From Brevibacterium aurantiacum (GTDB lineage Bacteria; Actinomycetota; Actinomycetes; Actinomycetales; Brevibacteriaceae), in the NCBI RefSeq assembly GCF_007558825.1, contig NZ_VLTK01000004.1, positions 201,460-265,459 of the forward strand: a stretch of 64,000 nt of DNA. The letters are read 5' to 3'. Shown in pieces: positions 9,033-16,441 of this stretch. The stretch's first letter is position 1, and each line of letters starts with the position of its first letter. Made by a program: the position numbers and the translations under genes. The notes beneath the pieces were generated by a model, which made no database searches, was not told where the DNA came from, and worked only from the letters and a program-made list of their open reading frames with translations.

Positions 9033-10241
9033 TCAGACCCTTTCGATGATCGTCGCAATGCCCATTCCGCCGCCGATGCACAGCGTGACGAGGCCACGCT
9101 GAAGATCGCGACGTTCGAGTTCGTCGAGGACGGTGCCGAGGATCATGGCACCGGTGGCACCCAGAGGATGGCCCATGGCAATTGCTCCGCCGTTGACGTT
9201 GACCTTGTCATGCGGAATGTTGAGGTCCTTCATCCACTTCAGGACCACTGCACCGAAGGCTTCGTTGAGTTCGAACAGGTCGATGTCCTCGACGGTCAGT
9301 CCGGCCTTGTCCAGCGCCTTCTGAGTCGCGGGTGTGGGACCGGTGAGCATGATGGTCGGCTCGGATCCTGTGACGGCAGTGGAGACGATGCGAGCGCGCG
9401 GCTTCATACTCATCGTCTGACCCACCTCGGCGTCGCCGATGATGACGAGGCTGGCCCCGTCGACGATTCCCGAGGAGTTCGCTGCGGTGTGGACGTGGTC
9501 GATCTCCTCGACCCAGTGGTACTTCTGAAGAGCAACCTCGTCGAAGCCTGTCTGCGCAGCGACCTTGGTGAAGGCCGGGGGCAGCTTCGACAGGGACTCC
9601 ACCGTCGAACCGGGACGCATGTGCTCATCGGTGTCGAGCAGGGTCACACCGTTGATGTCTTTGACGGGGACGATCGAGTTCTCGAAATAGCCGTTCTTCC
9701 AGGCGTTGGCGGCGCGCTTCTGCGACTCCTCGGCGAATTCGTCGATATCGGTGCGGCTGAATCCCTCTGTGGTTGCGATGAGATCAGCGCTGATGCCCTG
9801 GGGCACGAAGTAGGTGTCGAAGTTCGTCGTCGGGTCCTGTGCCCATGCGCCTCCGTCGGACCCGAGGGGAACGCGCGACATCGATTCGACACCGCCTGCC
9901 AGGACGAGGTTCTCGAATCCGCTGCCGACCTTCTGAGCTGCGATGTTGACCGCCTCGAGCCCGGATGCGCAGAACCGGTTGACCTGTACACCGGCGACGG
10001 ATTCATCGAGGCCTGCGACGAGCGCCGCGGTGCGGGCGATGTCTCCGCCCTGTTCACCGACGGGTGAGACAACGCCCAAGACCATGTCGTCGATCGCTTT
10101 GTCGTCGAGATCGGGGTTGCGTTCGCGCAGGGCATCGATGAGCCCTGTCACAAGATCGATTGGTTTGACGCTGTGCAGGGCTCCGCCGCGGTTCTTTCCG
10201 CGCGGGGTGCGCACTGCGTCGTAGATGTACGCTTCGCTCAT
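9033..10241 (-). CDS. fadA: Acetyl-CoA acyltransferase (3-ketoacyl-CoA thiolase)
   Basis: A 402-residue thiolase of standard length. The acyl-accepting cysteine is C91 in [10 protein letters not shown]; the histidine lies in [11 protein letters not shown], and the second cysteine is near 388 in LCIGGGMG. It cleaves 3-ketoacyl-CoA with CoA, the last step of each beta-oxidation round, and should form a complex with the FadB product encoded one base downstream. The start ATG is preceded by GAGGAA. Upstream are a 33-bp interrupted dyad (10264-10296) and several short repeats in about 270 bp of non-coding DNA, so the operon is probably regulated. Confidence 0.94.
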   Translation of the reverse strand: MSEAYIYDAVRTPRGKNRGGALHSVKPIDLVTGLIDALRERNPDLDDKAIDDMVLGVVSPVGEQGGDIARTAALVAGLDESVAGVQVNRFCASGLEAVNIAAQKVGSGFENLVLAGGVESMSRVPLGSDGGAWAQDPTTNFDTYFVPQGISADLIATTEGFSRTDIDEFAEESQKRAANAWKNGYFENSIVPVKDINGVTLLDTDEHMRPGSTVESLSKLPPAFTKVAAQTGFDEVALQKYHWVEEIDHVHTAANSSGIVDGASLVIIGDAEVGQTMSMKPRARIVSTAVTGSEPTIMLTGPTPATQKALDKAGLTVEDIDLFELNEAFGAVVLKWMKDLNIPHDKVNVNGGAIAMGHPLGATGAMILGTVLDELERRDLQRGLVTLCIGGGMGIATIIERV

Positions 10242-10263
10242 CTGTTCCTCACAGTCCTAGAGA

Positions 10264-10296
10264 ACGGTCGACGATCACGTTCGTGACTTCGACCGT
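10264..10296. promoter_or_regulatory. Interrupted dyad upstream of fadA
   Basis: ACGGTCGA (10264-10271) and TCGACCGT (10289-10296) are perfect inverted arms, and the interval holds a second one, TCACG-TT-CGTGA. It sits 23-55 bp before the fadA ATG. It could be a repressor operator or leader hairpin; the sequence cannot decide. Confidence 0.5.
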
Positions 10297-10413
10297 GGAT
10301 ACGTCAATGACGCCCGTTCAGCCTCATCGGCTGATCGATCGTTCAGTAACATTCACTCCACCATTCAATACCAGTTGCTTGTGATGGTCAACACGAAAAC
10401 ACCCGGCAGCGAC

Positions 10414-10464
10414 TGTGACGGGGCACTCACAGGGTGTGACTTTTCCGTGACCTTTAAATCACGG
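10414..10464. promoter_or_regulatory. Two tandem GTGA-N8-TCAC dyads
   Basis: TGTGA-N8-TCACA (10414-10431) and CCGTGA-N8-TCACGG (10445-10464) share the same half-sites and 8-bp gap, and their centres are exactly 32 bp apart (about three helical turns). The second overlaps the -35 region of the downstream promoter (TATAAT, 10475-10480). Half-sites resemble Crp/GlxR boxes but the gap is 8 rather than 6. Confidence 0.55.
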
Positions 10465-10474
10465 GCGAAGTGTT

Positions 10475-10480
10475 TATAAT
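10475..10480 (+). promoter_or_regulatory. -10 element for the lysine-rich secreted protein
   Basis: Perfect TATAAT 35 bp before the start codon, in a locally AT-rich stretch. The -35 region is poor and overlaps a dyad, which suggests activator or repressor control. Confidence 0.55.
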
Positions 10481-10515
10481 AATGAAACCTCACGCTCTTA
10501 GTTTCCTGGAGAATC

Positions 10516-10962
10516 ATGACCTCGATCATTCCTGCCCGATTCACAGCGGCTCAAACTGCGCCCGCTGCTTCCCACAGTGCGCGCTCGCGCATGGGTTCTA
10601 AATTCCTCGCGCTGACCTTGGCTGCGGGACTGCTCGCTGGTCCAATCGCGCTCGATGCCCCTCCCGCCGAGGCCGCCACGAAGAAATGTGCGGCGAAGAT
10701 GTCGATCTCGAAACCGCGGCAGTACTCAAACACCGTGGTGAAGGTTTCCAAGGTTGGGGCGAAAGCGAAGGTCACCACGACCGCGCACTACAAGACGACG
10801 AAGACCAAGAAGAAGGCGACTGCTTCGACGAGGGGTGCTGCGAACCTCAAGTACTACATTTCGGGAGCGATTCCAGGCAAAAAGGTGTCGGTGACCGTAG
10901 TGGCGAAGAAGGGCAAAACGACCTGGAAATGCTCGACCTCGTTCAAACCCAAGAAGAAGTAG
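10516..10962 (+). CDS. Secreted lysine-rich small protein of unknown function
   Basis: A 148-residue protein with no family I recognise. An unusually long n-region is followed by a hydrophobic stretch (about 29-46) and a likely signal peptidase site after AEA (about 51-53). The mature part (about 95 residues) is extremely basic, rich in Lys/Thr/Ala with KTTKTKKKATAS and a KPKKK C-terminus. It holds two cysteines (C58, C139) that could form one disulfide bracketing a beta-rich domain. The start ATG has GGAG five bases upstream; an internal ATG at codon 26 lacks a ribosome site. It could bind anionic wall polymers or DNA, or act as a small antibacterial or structural protein; none of this is shown. 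Confidence 0.75.
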   Translation: MTSIIPARFTAAQTAPAASHSARSRMGSKFLALTLAAGLLAGPIALDAPPAEAATKKCAAKMSISKPRQYSNTVVKVSKVGAKAKVTTTAHYKTTKTKKKATASTRGAANLKYYISGAIPGKKVSVTVVAKKGKTTWKCSTSFKPKKK

Positions 10963-11009
10963 GCCGCCTGGGCGCGTAGAACAATCGCCGGTCGGTGGGA
11001 AGATGAACC

Positions 11010-12542
11010 ATGCGTCGATTCTTCGCGGTGACCTCGATTCTGTCTCGGGGACGGGCAGGCTGGATATACTTCTGGCCGATCATGGCCTCGCTGTGCGTGT
11101 ATGTCATAGCTCTGTCCGTCCTCGTTCCTCTCTTCGGCACCATCGAACGGGCGGGTGCCGACGAGAGAGGCCAGACTCCGGCCCCCGCTCCGACGACAGC
11201 GGAACATCCACCTAGCTCACCCCCGAATTTCTCAATTGCGGTCGGCACGGACGACGAACCGCGGGAGATGCCGGCGATCCAGAGCGCAATGACGGACTAC
11301 CTGTCATTTTCGGATCAGTTCTTCACCAGGCTCGAGCAGGGCGCGATCCCTCCCGACTTCTCCACGACTGAACGCGAGCTTTCACCTGACGCCGCCCGCG
11401 CTCAGGTGAAGGATGGGACTTCGGTGCTCGCAGTCCTATTGCCGAAGGACCTCACTCCGCAGGCCATCGACGACATCAGAGCGTATTATCGCGGTGACAT
11501 CGACGCCCCGCGCTACACGATCACTGTCCTGGCAAGTTCGCAGGCACTGAACGAAGACAAGTTCGTCCTCAACCAATACCGGGATCAGGTCATCCGCCAA
11601 GCGGAGGAGCATGTCTCCGAGCAGATTCGCATCATCGCCGAGAAGTTCGGATGCGAGACCGGGGAGCAGACCTGCCCACGTACTTCGAAAGAGGCCCAAC
11701 GCGCCTTCGAGCGGCCCTTCGACATCAACGTTGAGAATGTCAGCGGCCCACCGGCCGTCGACTACTTCAGCCAGAAAACGGATGAGAGCAGTCCTTCGCC
11801 TCATGTCCAGCCCTCTGCACCTGCAACGGCAGCTGCCTCGCCGTCCGACCCCGCTGCCACGTCCTCCGCCACAGATGCCGCATCCTCCCAATCGCACGCT
11901 CCACAGTCGTCGACCAGTGCCGGAATCTCCGCGATCATCAGTGCACTTATCCTCGCCGCGGTCACTTTGGCCATACTGTCATCGGCGACCGTCAATCGGG
12001 CGGCGGGACTGCAGGTCGCGATCATCGGGCCATGGCGATCGCTGTCACCTCAGAGACCATTCCCCAGAAGAACGTTGCTGAGCCAGAAATTCGGACTGGC
12101 CGCCGCCGGGACACTCGCACTGACTACGGCGGCCGCCGTCAGTACGGCATGGCTGGGACGAAACATCGTCGACAGCCTCGGCGCCTACCCGGGTCTCCGA
12201 CTGATCGCGATCATCGGATTCCTCTGTCTCGTCTGCCTGACTGCAGTGATCGTCATCCTCGCCGTCACCGACACTCTGGGGGTGCTGGCCGGAGTCGTAG
12301 TCGCTGTCGGCGCTGTTGTCTGGGGAACCGTCTGGAACACCGTGGCGAATCTTCTCGACCCCAGCCATTCGGACTGGTGGTCCAGTGCCACGATGCTCAT
12401 CGGCGGAAGCAGACATCTGGCTGGGGAACTGGTGCCGACGCTTGTCGTCCTGCTGATCATCCTTGTCGCAGCATTTATCGGCAGCCTCGCCGTGACCGGT
12501 GCTTTCGATCGGAGATTCAGCACTCAGATCACGCGGTCATAG
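11010..12542 (+). CDS. YhgE/Pip-like membrane protein
   Basis: A 510-residue membrane protein. One N-terminal helix (about 23-43) is followed by a roughly 220-residue extracellular part with charged stretches and a disulfide-sized CETGEQTC pair, then a Ser/Ala/Thr-rich linker, and five or six hydrophobic segments to the C-terminus. One N-terminal helix, a large outside domain and a C-terminal multi-helix block is the layout of YhgE/Pip phage-infection-protein and ABC-2-like proteins, but sequence resemblance is weak and no ATPase gene is adjacent. The start is supported by GGTGGGAAG seven bases upstream. It follows the secreted lysine-rich protein by 47 bp and could be cotranscribed with it. 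Possible roles include export or type VII-linked secretion; this is inference. Confidence 0.7.
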   Translation: MRRFFAVTSILSRGRAGWIYFWPIMASLCVYVIALSVLVPLFGTIERAGADERGQTPAPAPTTAEHPPSSPPNFSIAVGTDDEPREMPAIQSAMTDYLSFSDQFFTRLEQGAIPPDFSTTERELSPDAARAQVKDGTSVLAVLLPKDLTPQAIDDIRAYYRGDIDAPRYTITVLASSQALNEDKFVLNQYRDQVIRQAEEHVSEQIRIIAEKFGCETGEQTCPRTSKEAQRAFERPFDINVENVSGPPAVDYFSQKTDESSPSPHVQPSAPATAAASPSDPAATSSATDAASSQSHAPQSSTSAGISAIISALILAAVTLAILSSATVNRAAGLQVAIIGPWRSLSPQRPFPRRTLLSQKFGLAAAGTLALTTAAAVSTAWLGRNIVDSLGAYPGLRLIAIIGFLCLVCLTAVIVILAVTDTLGVLAGVVVAVGAVVWGTVWNTVANLLDPSHSDWWSSATMLIGGSRHLAGELVPTLVVLLIILVAAFIGSLAVTGAFDRRFSTQITRS

Positions 12543-12566
12543 GGGGCCTGGGTTACGTTGCCCGGC

Positions 12567-12713
12567 CTACTTTGCGTACTTGCTGTTGCCGCCGTGGACA
12601 CTGCTGACTTTGAGGCCCACGTTCGGACGGTTGCCAAACTGCCCCTCGGGTCGGCACTTAGATAGGATCTGGCTCTTCCTGGGCCCCGAGCCCGTCTCAT
12701 CAACGGTGCTCAT
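12567..12713 (-). CDS. 48-residue orphan microprotein overlapping an upstream frame
   Basis: An ATG-initiated frame of 48 codons plus TAG, beginning MSTVDETGSGPRK and ending GGNSKYAK; basic, with one cysteine. Its ATG overlaps the TGA of the preceding frame by the ATGA arrangement typical of coupled genes, which is the main reason to list it. No ribosome site is obvious otherwise. No family is recognised. It lies in the decayed patch beside tRNA-Thr, so it may be the last gene of a degenerate accessory operon rather than a working gene. Confidence 0.35.
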   Translation of the reverse strand: MSTVDETGSGPRKSQILSKCRPEGQFGNRPNVGLKVSSVHGGNSKYAK

Positions 12714-12990
12714 AGTCCGATGACCACGACGGTCTGTTCGACATGCACGGTCACGCCGTTGAGAACAACGTGCTGGAGGTCGCCGATGATGAGGATGCTG
12801 GTGTCGAATCCGTGGTTAGGGATGATGTTGGTGAGGGTGCCTTTGCGGCAGCATCATGGGGCTGAGGGGTTCGGCAAGGCGATTGTCGTGCCGAGTTCAG
12901 CCGCGTCGAAGTGTCTTGCGATCACGCACGAAGCTTGTGACCGGGCACGGCTGGAATCCCCACATAAACACCCACCCAGGCTATGCCGGC
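12710..12990 (-). pseudogene. Remnant of an unrecognised gene with an in-frame TGA
   Basis: On the minus strand a protein-like reading (ending GFDTSILIIGDLQHVVLNG and then VEQTVVVIGL) runs to TGA 12710. It is interrupted by TGA at 12854-12856; the same frame upstream of that stop also looks coding (RHFDAAELGTTIALPNPS). No start codon with a ribosome site was found, so I treat it as broken. The upper boundary is approximate. Third positions are C-rich like real genes here. The product family is not recognised. Confidence 0.4.
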
Positions 12991-13002
12991 CCGAGGGTTG
13001 TT

Positions 13003-13398
13003 CTACACGAGATGACTCCAATTACCTCGCCTGGTTGGGAAGTTCTCCATGTCGATTACGATCGGTTCGCAATTGCCATCGTGGTACACGACTTCACCAC
13101 CGGAAGCCGTATCCCAGTCTTCGTGATGGTCCTCGAGGATACGGTTTGCGATACGCGCGAGCGCTGCATGCTGTGCTCCGCGACTGTTTCCCATCGCGAC
13201 GACCGCGTCTGTACTGTTCGCCTCAACTTCGTCTGCGAGTCCCTGGACGTTGAGGCTGAAACTCACAAGCGGCCCTTCACTGTCACGCATCGGGAATGTC
13301 ATTTCAGGGCCACGAACTTCACGGTCTCCTACCGCCCCCACCATGTCGGCCAGGCGTCCGGCGAGAACGTAGTCTAAGTCTCGGATCTTCTTGGTCAT
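13003..13398 (-). CDS. Hypothetical protein in the tRNA-Thr patch
   Basis: A 131-residue acidic soluble protein (starts MTKKIRDLDYVLAGRLADMV; later ADEVEANSTDAVVAMGNSRG, RILEDHHEDW). I do not recognise the family and see no membrane segment or known motif. ATG 13398 is chosen because an AAAGAAG stretch precedes it; an in-frame ATG 21 bases upstream is possible. Base composition is noticeably less GC-rich than neighbouring chromosomal genes, consistent with transfer. It sits between broken frames downstream and an integrase-like remnant, so it is probably cargo of a decayed integrated element. Confidence 0.55.
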   Translation of the reverse strand: MTKKIRDLDYVLAGRLADMVGAVGDREVRGPEMTFPMRDSEGPLVSFSLNVQGLADEVEANSTDAVVAMGNSRGAQHAALARIANRILEDHHEDWDTASGGEVVYHDGNCEPIVIDMENFPTRRGNWSHLV

Positions 13399-13661
13399 TC
13401 GCGCTTCTTTGCCGGGCATGAGGTGTATGAGGTGATTATGTTTTTGCCTTTGAACGAGCCTGACGCATTGGTCCGCCCCACTTATACGGCCGCAGCTCCG
13501 AGTGGCACCTGAGATTTCATCGGCTTCATCAGTTTTCCCTTTGAGGTATTCCACAAGTTAGGTTGCCACTATTTAGCGACCCTCGTGAACCTACCTGCCG
13601 CCGCGCTTCTTCACGACCCTCATAAGTATGAGATTCGGCCTCCCGTGGCACACTGCCGCAT

Positions 13662-14090
13662 ATGGTTCCAGGCACCTTGCACGAGCTGTCGAAGTATGAC
13701 CGGCTGATTCGCGACCTGAAGAAGACTGCGCAGACTGCGGCGGCTTGTGAGGCGTTGTACCGACGCATCGATTGATCACTCGAGAGTTACCTCGTCGTAC
13801 TCGACGGACTCGTGGATGCCGCCTACAGTTACGCTCCGGACGTCGTCGATCGAGTCAGATTGCTGCAGATGGCTAGTTCCTTCGCGCTTCACTCTTACCT
13901 TAAGCTACCTGGTTACACGTCGGATGGTGTGGACAATGCGTCCAAGTAGTTGGGCCACTCCGAGATCGGTGTGACGGCGAAACACTATGCCCAGCGGTTC
14001 AATATTGGTCCCGCGAGTGCCGTTGGTGTGCTCGACAAGTGCGTGCAAAGCGTGTCGTTCGTAGCTCTGAGCAAGAAAAATCCCCTCCCC
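13662..14090 (+). pseudogene. Degenerate integrase-like (tyrosine recombinase) remnant
   Basis: One frame from ATG 13662 runs through two stops (TGA 13773-13775 and TAG 13947-13949). Right after the TAG it reads LGHSEIGVTAKHYAQRF, which resembles the end of tyrosine recombinases (LGH box and the segment that carries the catalytic Tyr, HYA). The upstream part has no convincing recombinase motifs, so only the last 40-50 residues support the call. It points into tRNA-Thr, the usual position for an integrase at its attachment site. No second copy of the tRNA 3' end was found nearby. Confidence 0.45.
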
Positions 14091-14116
14091 CAGACCGTCA
14101 AGCCTGGTGGGAGAGG
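14082..14116 (-). terminator. Rho-independent terminator of tRNA-Thr
   Basis: On the minus strand CCTCTCCCACCAGG pairs imperfectly with CTGGGGGAGGGG and is followed by ATTTTTC, starting about eight bases past the tRNA 3' end. The integrase-like remnant reads into it. Confidence 0.8.
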
Positions 14117-14123
14117 ATGGACG

Positions 14124-14196
14124 AGCCGCCTGCGAGAATCGAACTCGCGACCTATTCATTACGAGTGAATCGCTCTACCGACTGAGCTAAGGCGGC
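14124..14196 (-). tRNA. tRNA-Thr (anticodon CGU)
   Basis: A 73-base cloverleaf: acceptor GCCGCCT/AGGCGGC, D-arm with TAGCTCAGTCGGTAGAGC, anticodon stem ATTCA/TGAAT with loop CTCGTAA (anticodon CGT), and T-arm GCGAG/CTCGC with loop TTCGATT. The discriminator base is U, and CCA is not encoded. Confidence 0.97.
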
Positions 14197-14206
14197 AACC
14201 GAGCTA

Positions 14207-14236
14207 ACTCTAGCCAAAACCAGGACTCCTGGTCAA
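14207..14236 (-). promoter_or_regulatory. tRNA-Thr promoter
   Basis: Minus strand TTGACC (14236-14231) and TAGAGT (14212-14207) with an 18-bp spacer, placing the start of transcription a few bases before the tRNA 5' end at 14196. Confidence 0.7.
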
Positions 14237-14322
14237 AAGGAACGCAGCCGAACCCCACCGACGTAACACAGCTCACATATGCTGGACTTCCCTGCGCATT
14301 CTCTCCCCATCTCAGGAGGAAC

Positions 14323-15234
14323 ATGAGAACCGTTGTGCTGAACGTCCCTCAGGTCTCAGAACTTCCCGATATCGGTGCTGTGCTCGATCGATGGCAGTCC
14401 GATGCCGGCCCACTTCACCTCCACACCGGCGACCTGGGCTGGTATTCGCTGAGAGGTGCAGAAGCAACAGCTCAGGCACTGCGCGTCTGGCGATGCCAGG
14501 ACAGGATCCTGGCAATCGGGTTGCTTGACGGCGAGAACCTTCTACGTCTGTCTGTTGACCCGGATCTCACTCACGATGACGTTTTGGCGCGGCAGATCGA
14601 ATCCGACATCGACTCATCGGACAGGACTGCTTCGAGGACGGACACCTCTGTCTTCGAAAAGGGAACGGCAATCGTCGAAGCTCGGGGAGCAATTCGCCTC
14701 TGCGATCTTCTGAAGACCCGTGGATGGGGCAACGATGAGCCGTGGACTCCGATGAGCCGTGACTTGAGTCTGCCGGTGGAACAATCCGACATCGGAGTTG
14801 ACGTTGCCGGGCCAGACGGTGCTGCGGCCTGGACGACCATTCACTGGTCGGCCTTTCGCGGTGTGCCCTACACCGCTGACGACAGACAGCGATTCGTCGA
14901 CCGATGGCACACGATGATGTCTGGCCCTTTCTCCTCCCGAGCACAGTGCCTAATGGGGTATGACAACAGCGGTCTGCCGGTCGCCGTGGCGACAGTATGG
15001 TCTGCGGGTCCGAACCGTCCCGGACTGCTCGAACCATTGGCTGTCCACCGTGACCAGCAGGGTCACGGCTATGGAAAAGCCATGGCGATCGCTGCGGCAA
15101 GACGCCTGCAGCAGTTGGGATCATCGTCAGCATCAGTCTGCACGGAGAGTTCGAACAGGGGCGCCGTCGCCGCTTATTCGTCTGCCGGCTACCTTCCTCG
15201 CCCCCAGGTGAAGGATCTTCGCCGAGGCAGTTGA
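14323..15234 (+). CDS. GNAT-family N-acetyltransferase
   Basis: A 303-residue protein whose C-terminal half is a GNAT acetyltransferase: the acetyl-CoA loop is in HRDQQGHGYGKAM, followed by an NRGAVAAYSSAGY substrate/CoA segment. The N-terminal half (about 1-150) is divergent and may be a second, degenerate GNAT fold, as in mycothiol synthase-like two-domain enzymes. The start has an excellent AGGAGGA five bases upstream. It stands alone between tRNA-Thr and the M20 peptidase, both with their own signals. Substrate unknown. Confidence 0.82.
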   Translation: MRTVVLNVPQVSELPDIGAVLDRWQSDAGPLHLHTGDLGWYSLRGAEATAQALRVWRCQDRILAIGLLDGENLLRLSVDPDLTHDDVLARQIESDIDSSDRTASRTDTSVFEKGTAIVEARGAIRLCDLLKTRGWGNDEPWTPMSRDLSLPVEQSDIGVDVAGPDGAAAWTTIHWSAFRGVPYTADDRQRFVDRWHTMMSGPFSSRAQCLMGYDNSGLPVAVATVWSAGPNRPGLLEPLAVHRDQQGHGYGKAMAIAAARRLQQLGSSSASVCTESSNRGAVAAYSSAGYLPRPQVKDLRRGS

Positions 15235-15319
15235 AGCCTCCCAGCCCTGACGTCTCTGCGGCAGTTCACCGGTTAACCTGGTGGAGACAGACATTCCACA
15301 AGAGAAAAGGGTGACGCAC

Positions 15320-16438
15320 GTGGTCGAGTTCGACTCGAAGGACTTCATGAGTGATTTCCAGGCGCTCATCGAATGTGAGTCGTTCTCCCAGGATCCCGAA
15401 TCATTGGCCCGCAGCGCTCGGCTCGTCTCTCGGATCGGCACCGGTCTGCTGGGGGCAGCCCCTCACATCATCGAAACCGACTCGCACCCACACGTACTGT
15501 GGCGCTTCGGGCCCGGGCCCCGCAAGGTCGTGCTCATCGGCCATCACGACACTGTGTGGCCCACCGGCACTCTTGCCGATTTCCCCTATTCGGTCACCGA
15601 CGGCGTCGTGCGTGGACCGGGCGCCGACGATATGAAGGGCGGTCTGCTCATCGCTCTCTATGCGATGGCGCGTCTGCGCGAGGAGCGCGGGAACCTCGAT
15701 GGCGTCAGCATCCTCATGACCGGAGACGAAGAGCTCGGTTCCCCCGGCTCACGCCAGATCATCGAGGACGAAGCCCGTGGAGCCAAGGCGGCTTTGGTCT
15801 TCGAAAGCGGCGCACCCGATGGGGCTGTGAAGATCGCGCGCAAAGGTGTCGCCATCTACTCACTGGAAGTCACTGGTTTGGCCGCTCATGCGGGTGTGGA
15901 GCCGGAGAAGGGCATCAACGCCACGATCGAGGTCGCCAACCAGGTCGTCAAGATCGCGGGCCTTCATGATCCGTCTGCGGGGACCTCGGTTGTGCCGACC
16001 GTCATGCACAGCGGTTCGACGACGAACACCGTGCCGGCCAAGGCTGTTGTCGGTGTCGACTCCCGAGCCGCCTCGGTCGCAGAACAGGAACGCATCGACG
16101 CAATCATGAGCTCCCTCTCCCCCACTGTGGCTGGGGCCAAGGTCGACGTCCTCGGTGGGATCAACCGAGCCCCGCTGGAGGAGAATATGGCAATGGGGCT
16201 CTACGCCCGAGCTCAGCGACTGAGTGCTCACCTGGGGCACCCGCCATTGCGGTCCGTGGCCGTCGGCGGTGGATCGGACGGCAATTTCACAGCCGGAGTC
16301 GGAACACCGACCATTGACGGACTCGGCACTGTGGGCGGGGGTTCGCATGCGAGAACCGAGCATGCCCTTCAGGTGTGGATCCCTCGCCGTGTTGAGCTCA
16401 CGACTGCTCTGGTCGGTGAACTTCTCACCGAAGACTGA
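15320..16438 (+). CDS. M20-family metallopeptidase (carboxypeptidase G2-like)
   Basis: About 372 residues. Zinc-binding residues of the M20 family are visible in order: the His of IGHHDTVWPTG, the bridging Asp of GADDMKG, the catalytic/ligand Glu pair in TGDEELGS, the acidic residue of FESGAPDG, and the final His in GGGSHARTEH. The dimerisation (lid) domain lies between. It should hydrolyse a C-terminal amino acid from a folate-, dipeptide- or acyl-amino-acid-like substrate. Start is uncertain: GTG 15320 has AAAAGG nine bases upstream, while GTG 15311 and 15281 are in frame with weaker spacing. It converges with holB, leaving only 3 bp between the stops. Confidence 0.9.
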   Translation: MVEFDSKDFMSDFQALIECESFSQDPESLARSARLVSRIGTGLLGAAPHIIETDSHPHVLWRFGPGPRKVVLIGHHDTVWPTGTLADFPYSVTDGVVRGPGADDMKGGLLIALYAMARLREERGNLDGVSILMTGDEELGSPGSRQIIEDEARGAKAALVFESGAPDGAVKIARKGVAIYSLEVTGLAAHAGVEPEKGINATIEVANQVVKIAGLHDPSAGTSVVPTVMHSGSTTNTVPAKAVVGVDSRAASVAEQERIDAIMSSLSPTVAGAKVDVLGGINRAPLEENMAMGLYARAQRLSAHLGHPPLRSVAVGGGSDGNFTAGVGTPTIDGLGTVGGGSHARTEHALQVWIPRRVELTTALVGELLTED

Positions 16439-16441
16439 ACC

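Noticed and set aside
12854..12856. Selenocysteine-type TGA in the scar
   Set aside because: No SECIS-like stem and no conservation evidence; decay of the reading frame explains it better.
12720..13377. Long plus-strand reading frames in the scar
   Set aside because: They are the antisense shadows of coding-like minus-strand sequence; amino-acid composition is Arg/Ser/Pro-rich without motifs.
14120..14200. Complete attL/attR pair for the tRNA-Thr element
   Set aside because: A second copy of the tRNA 3' sequence was not seen in the window, so the boundaries of a former element cannot be set.
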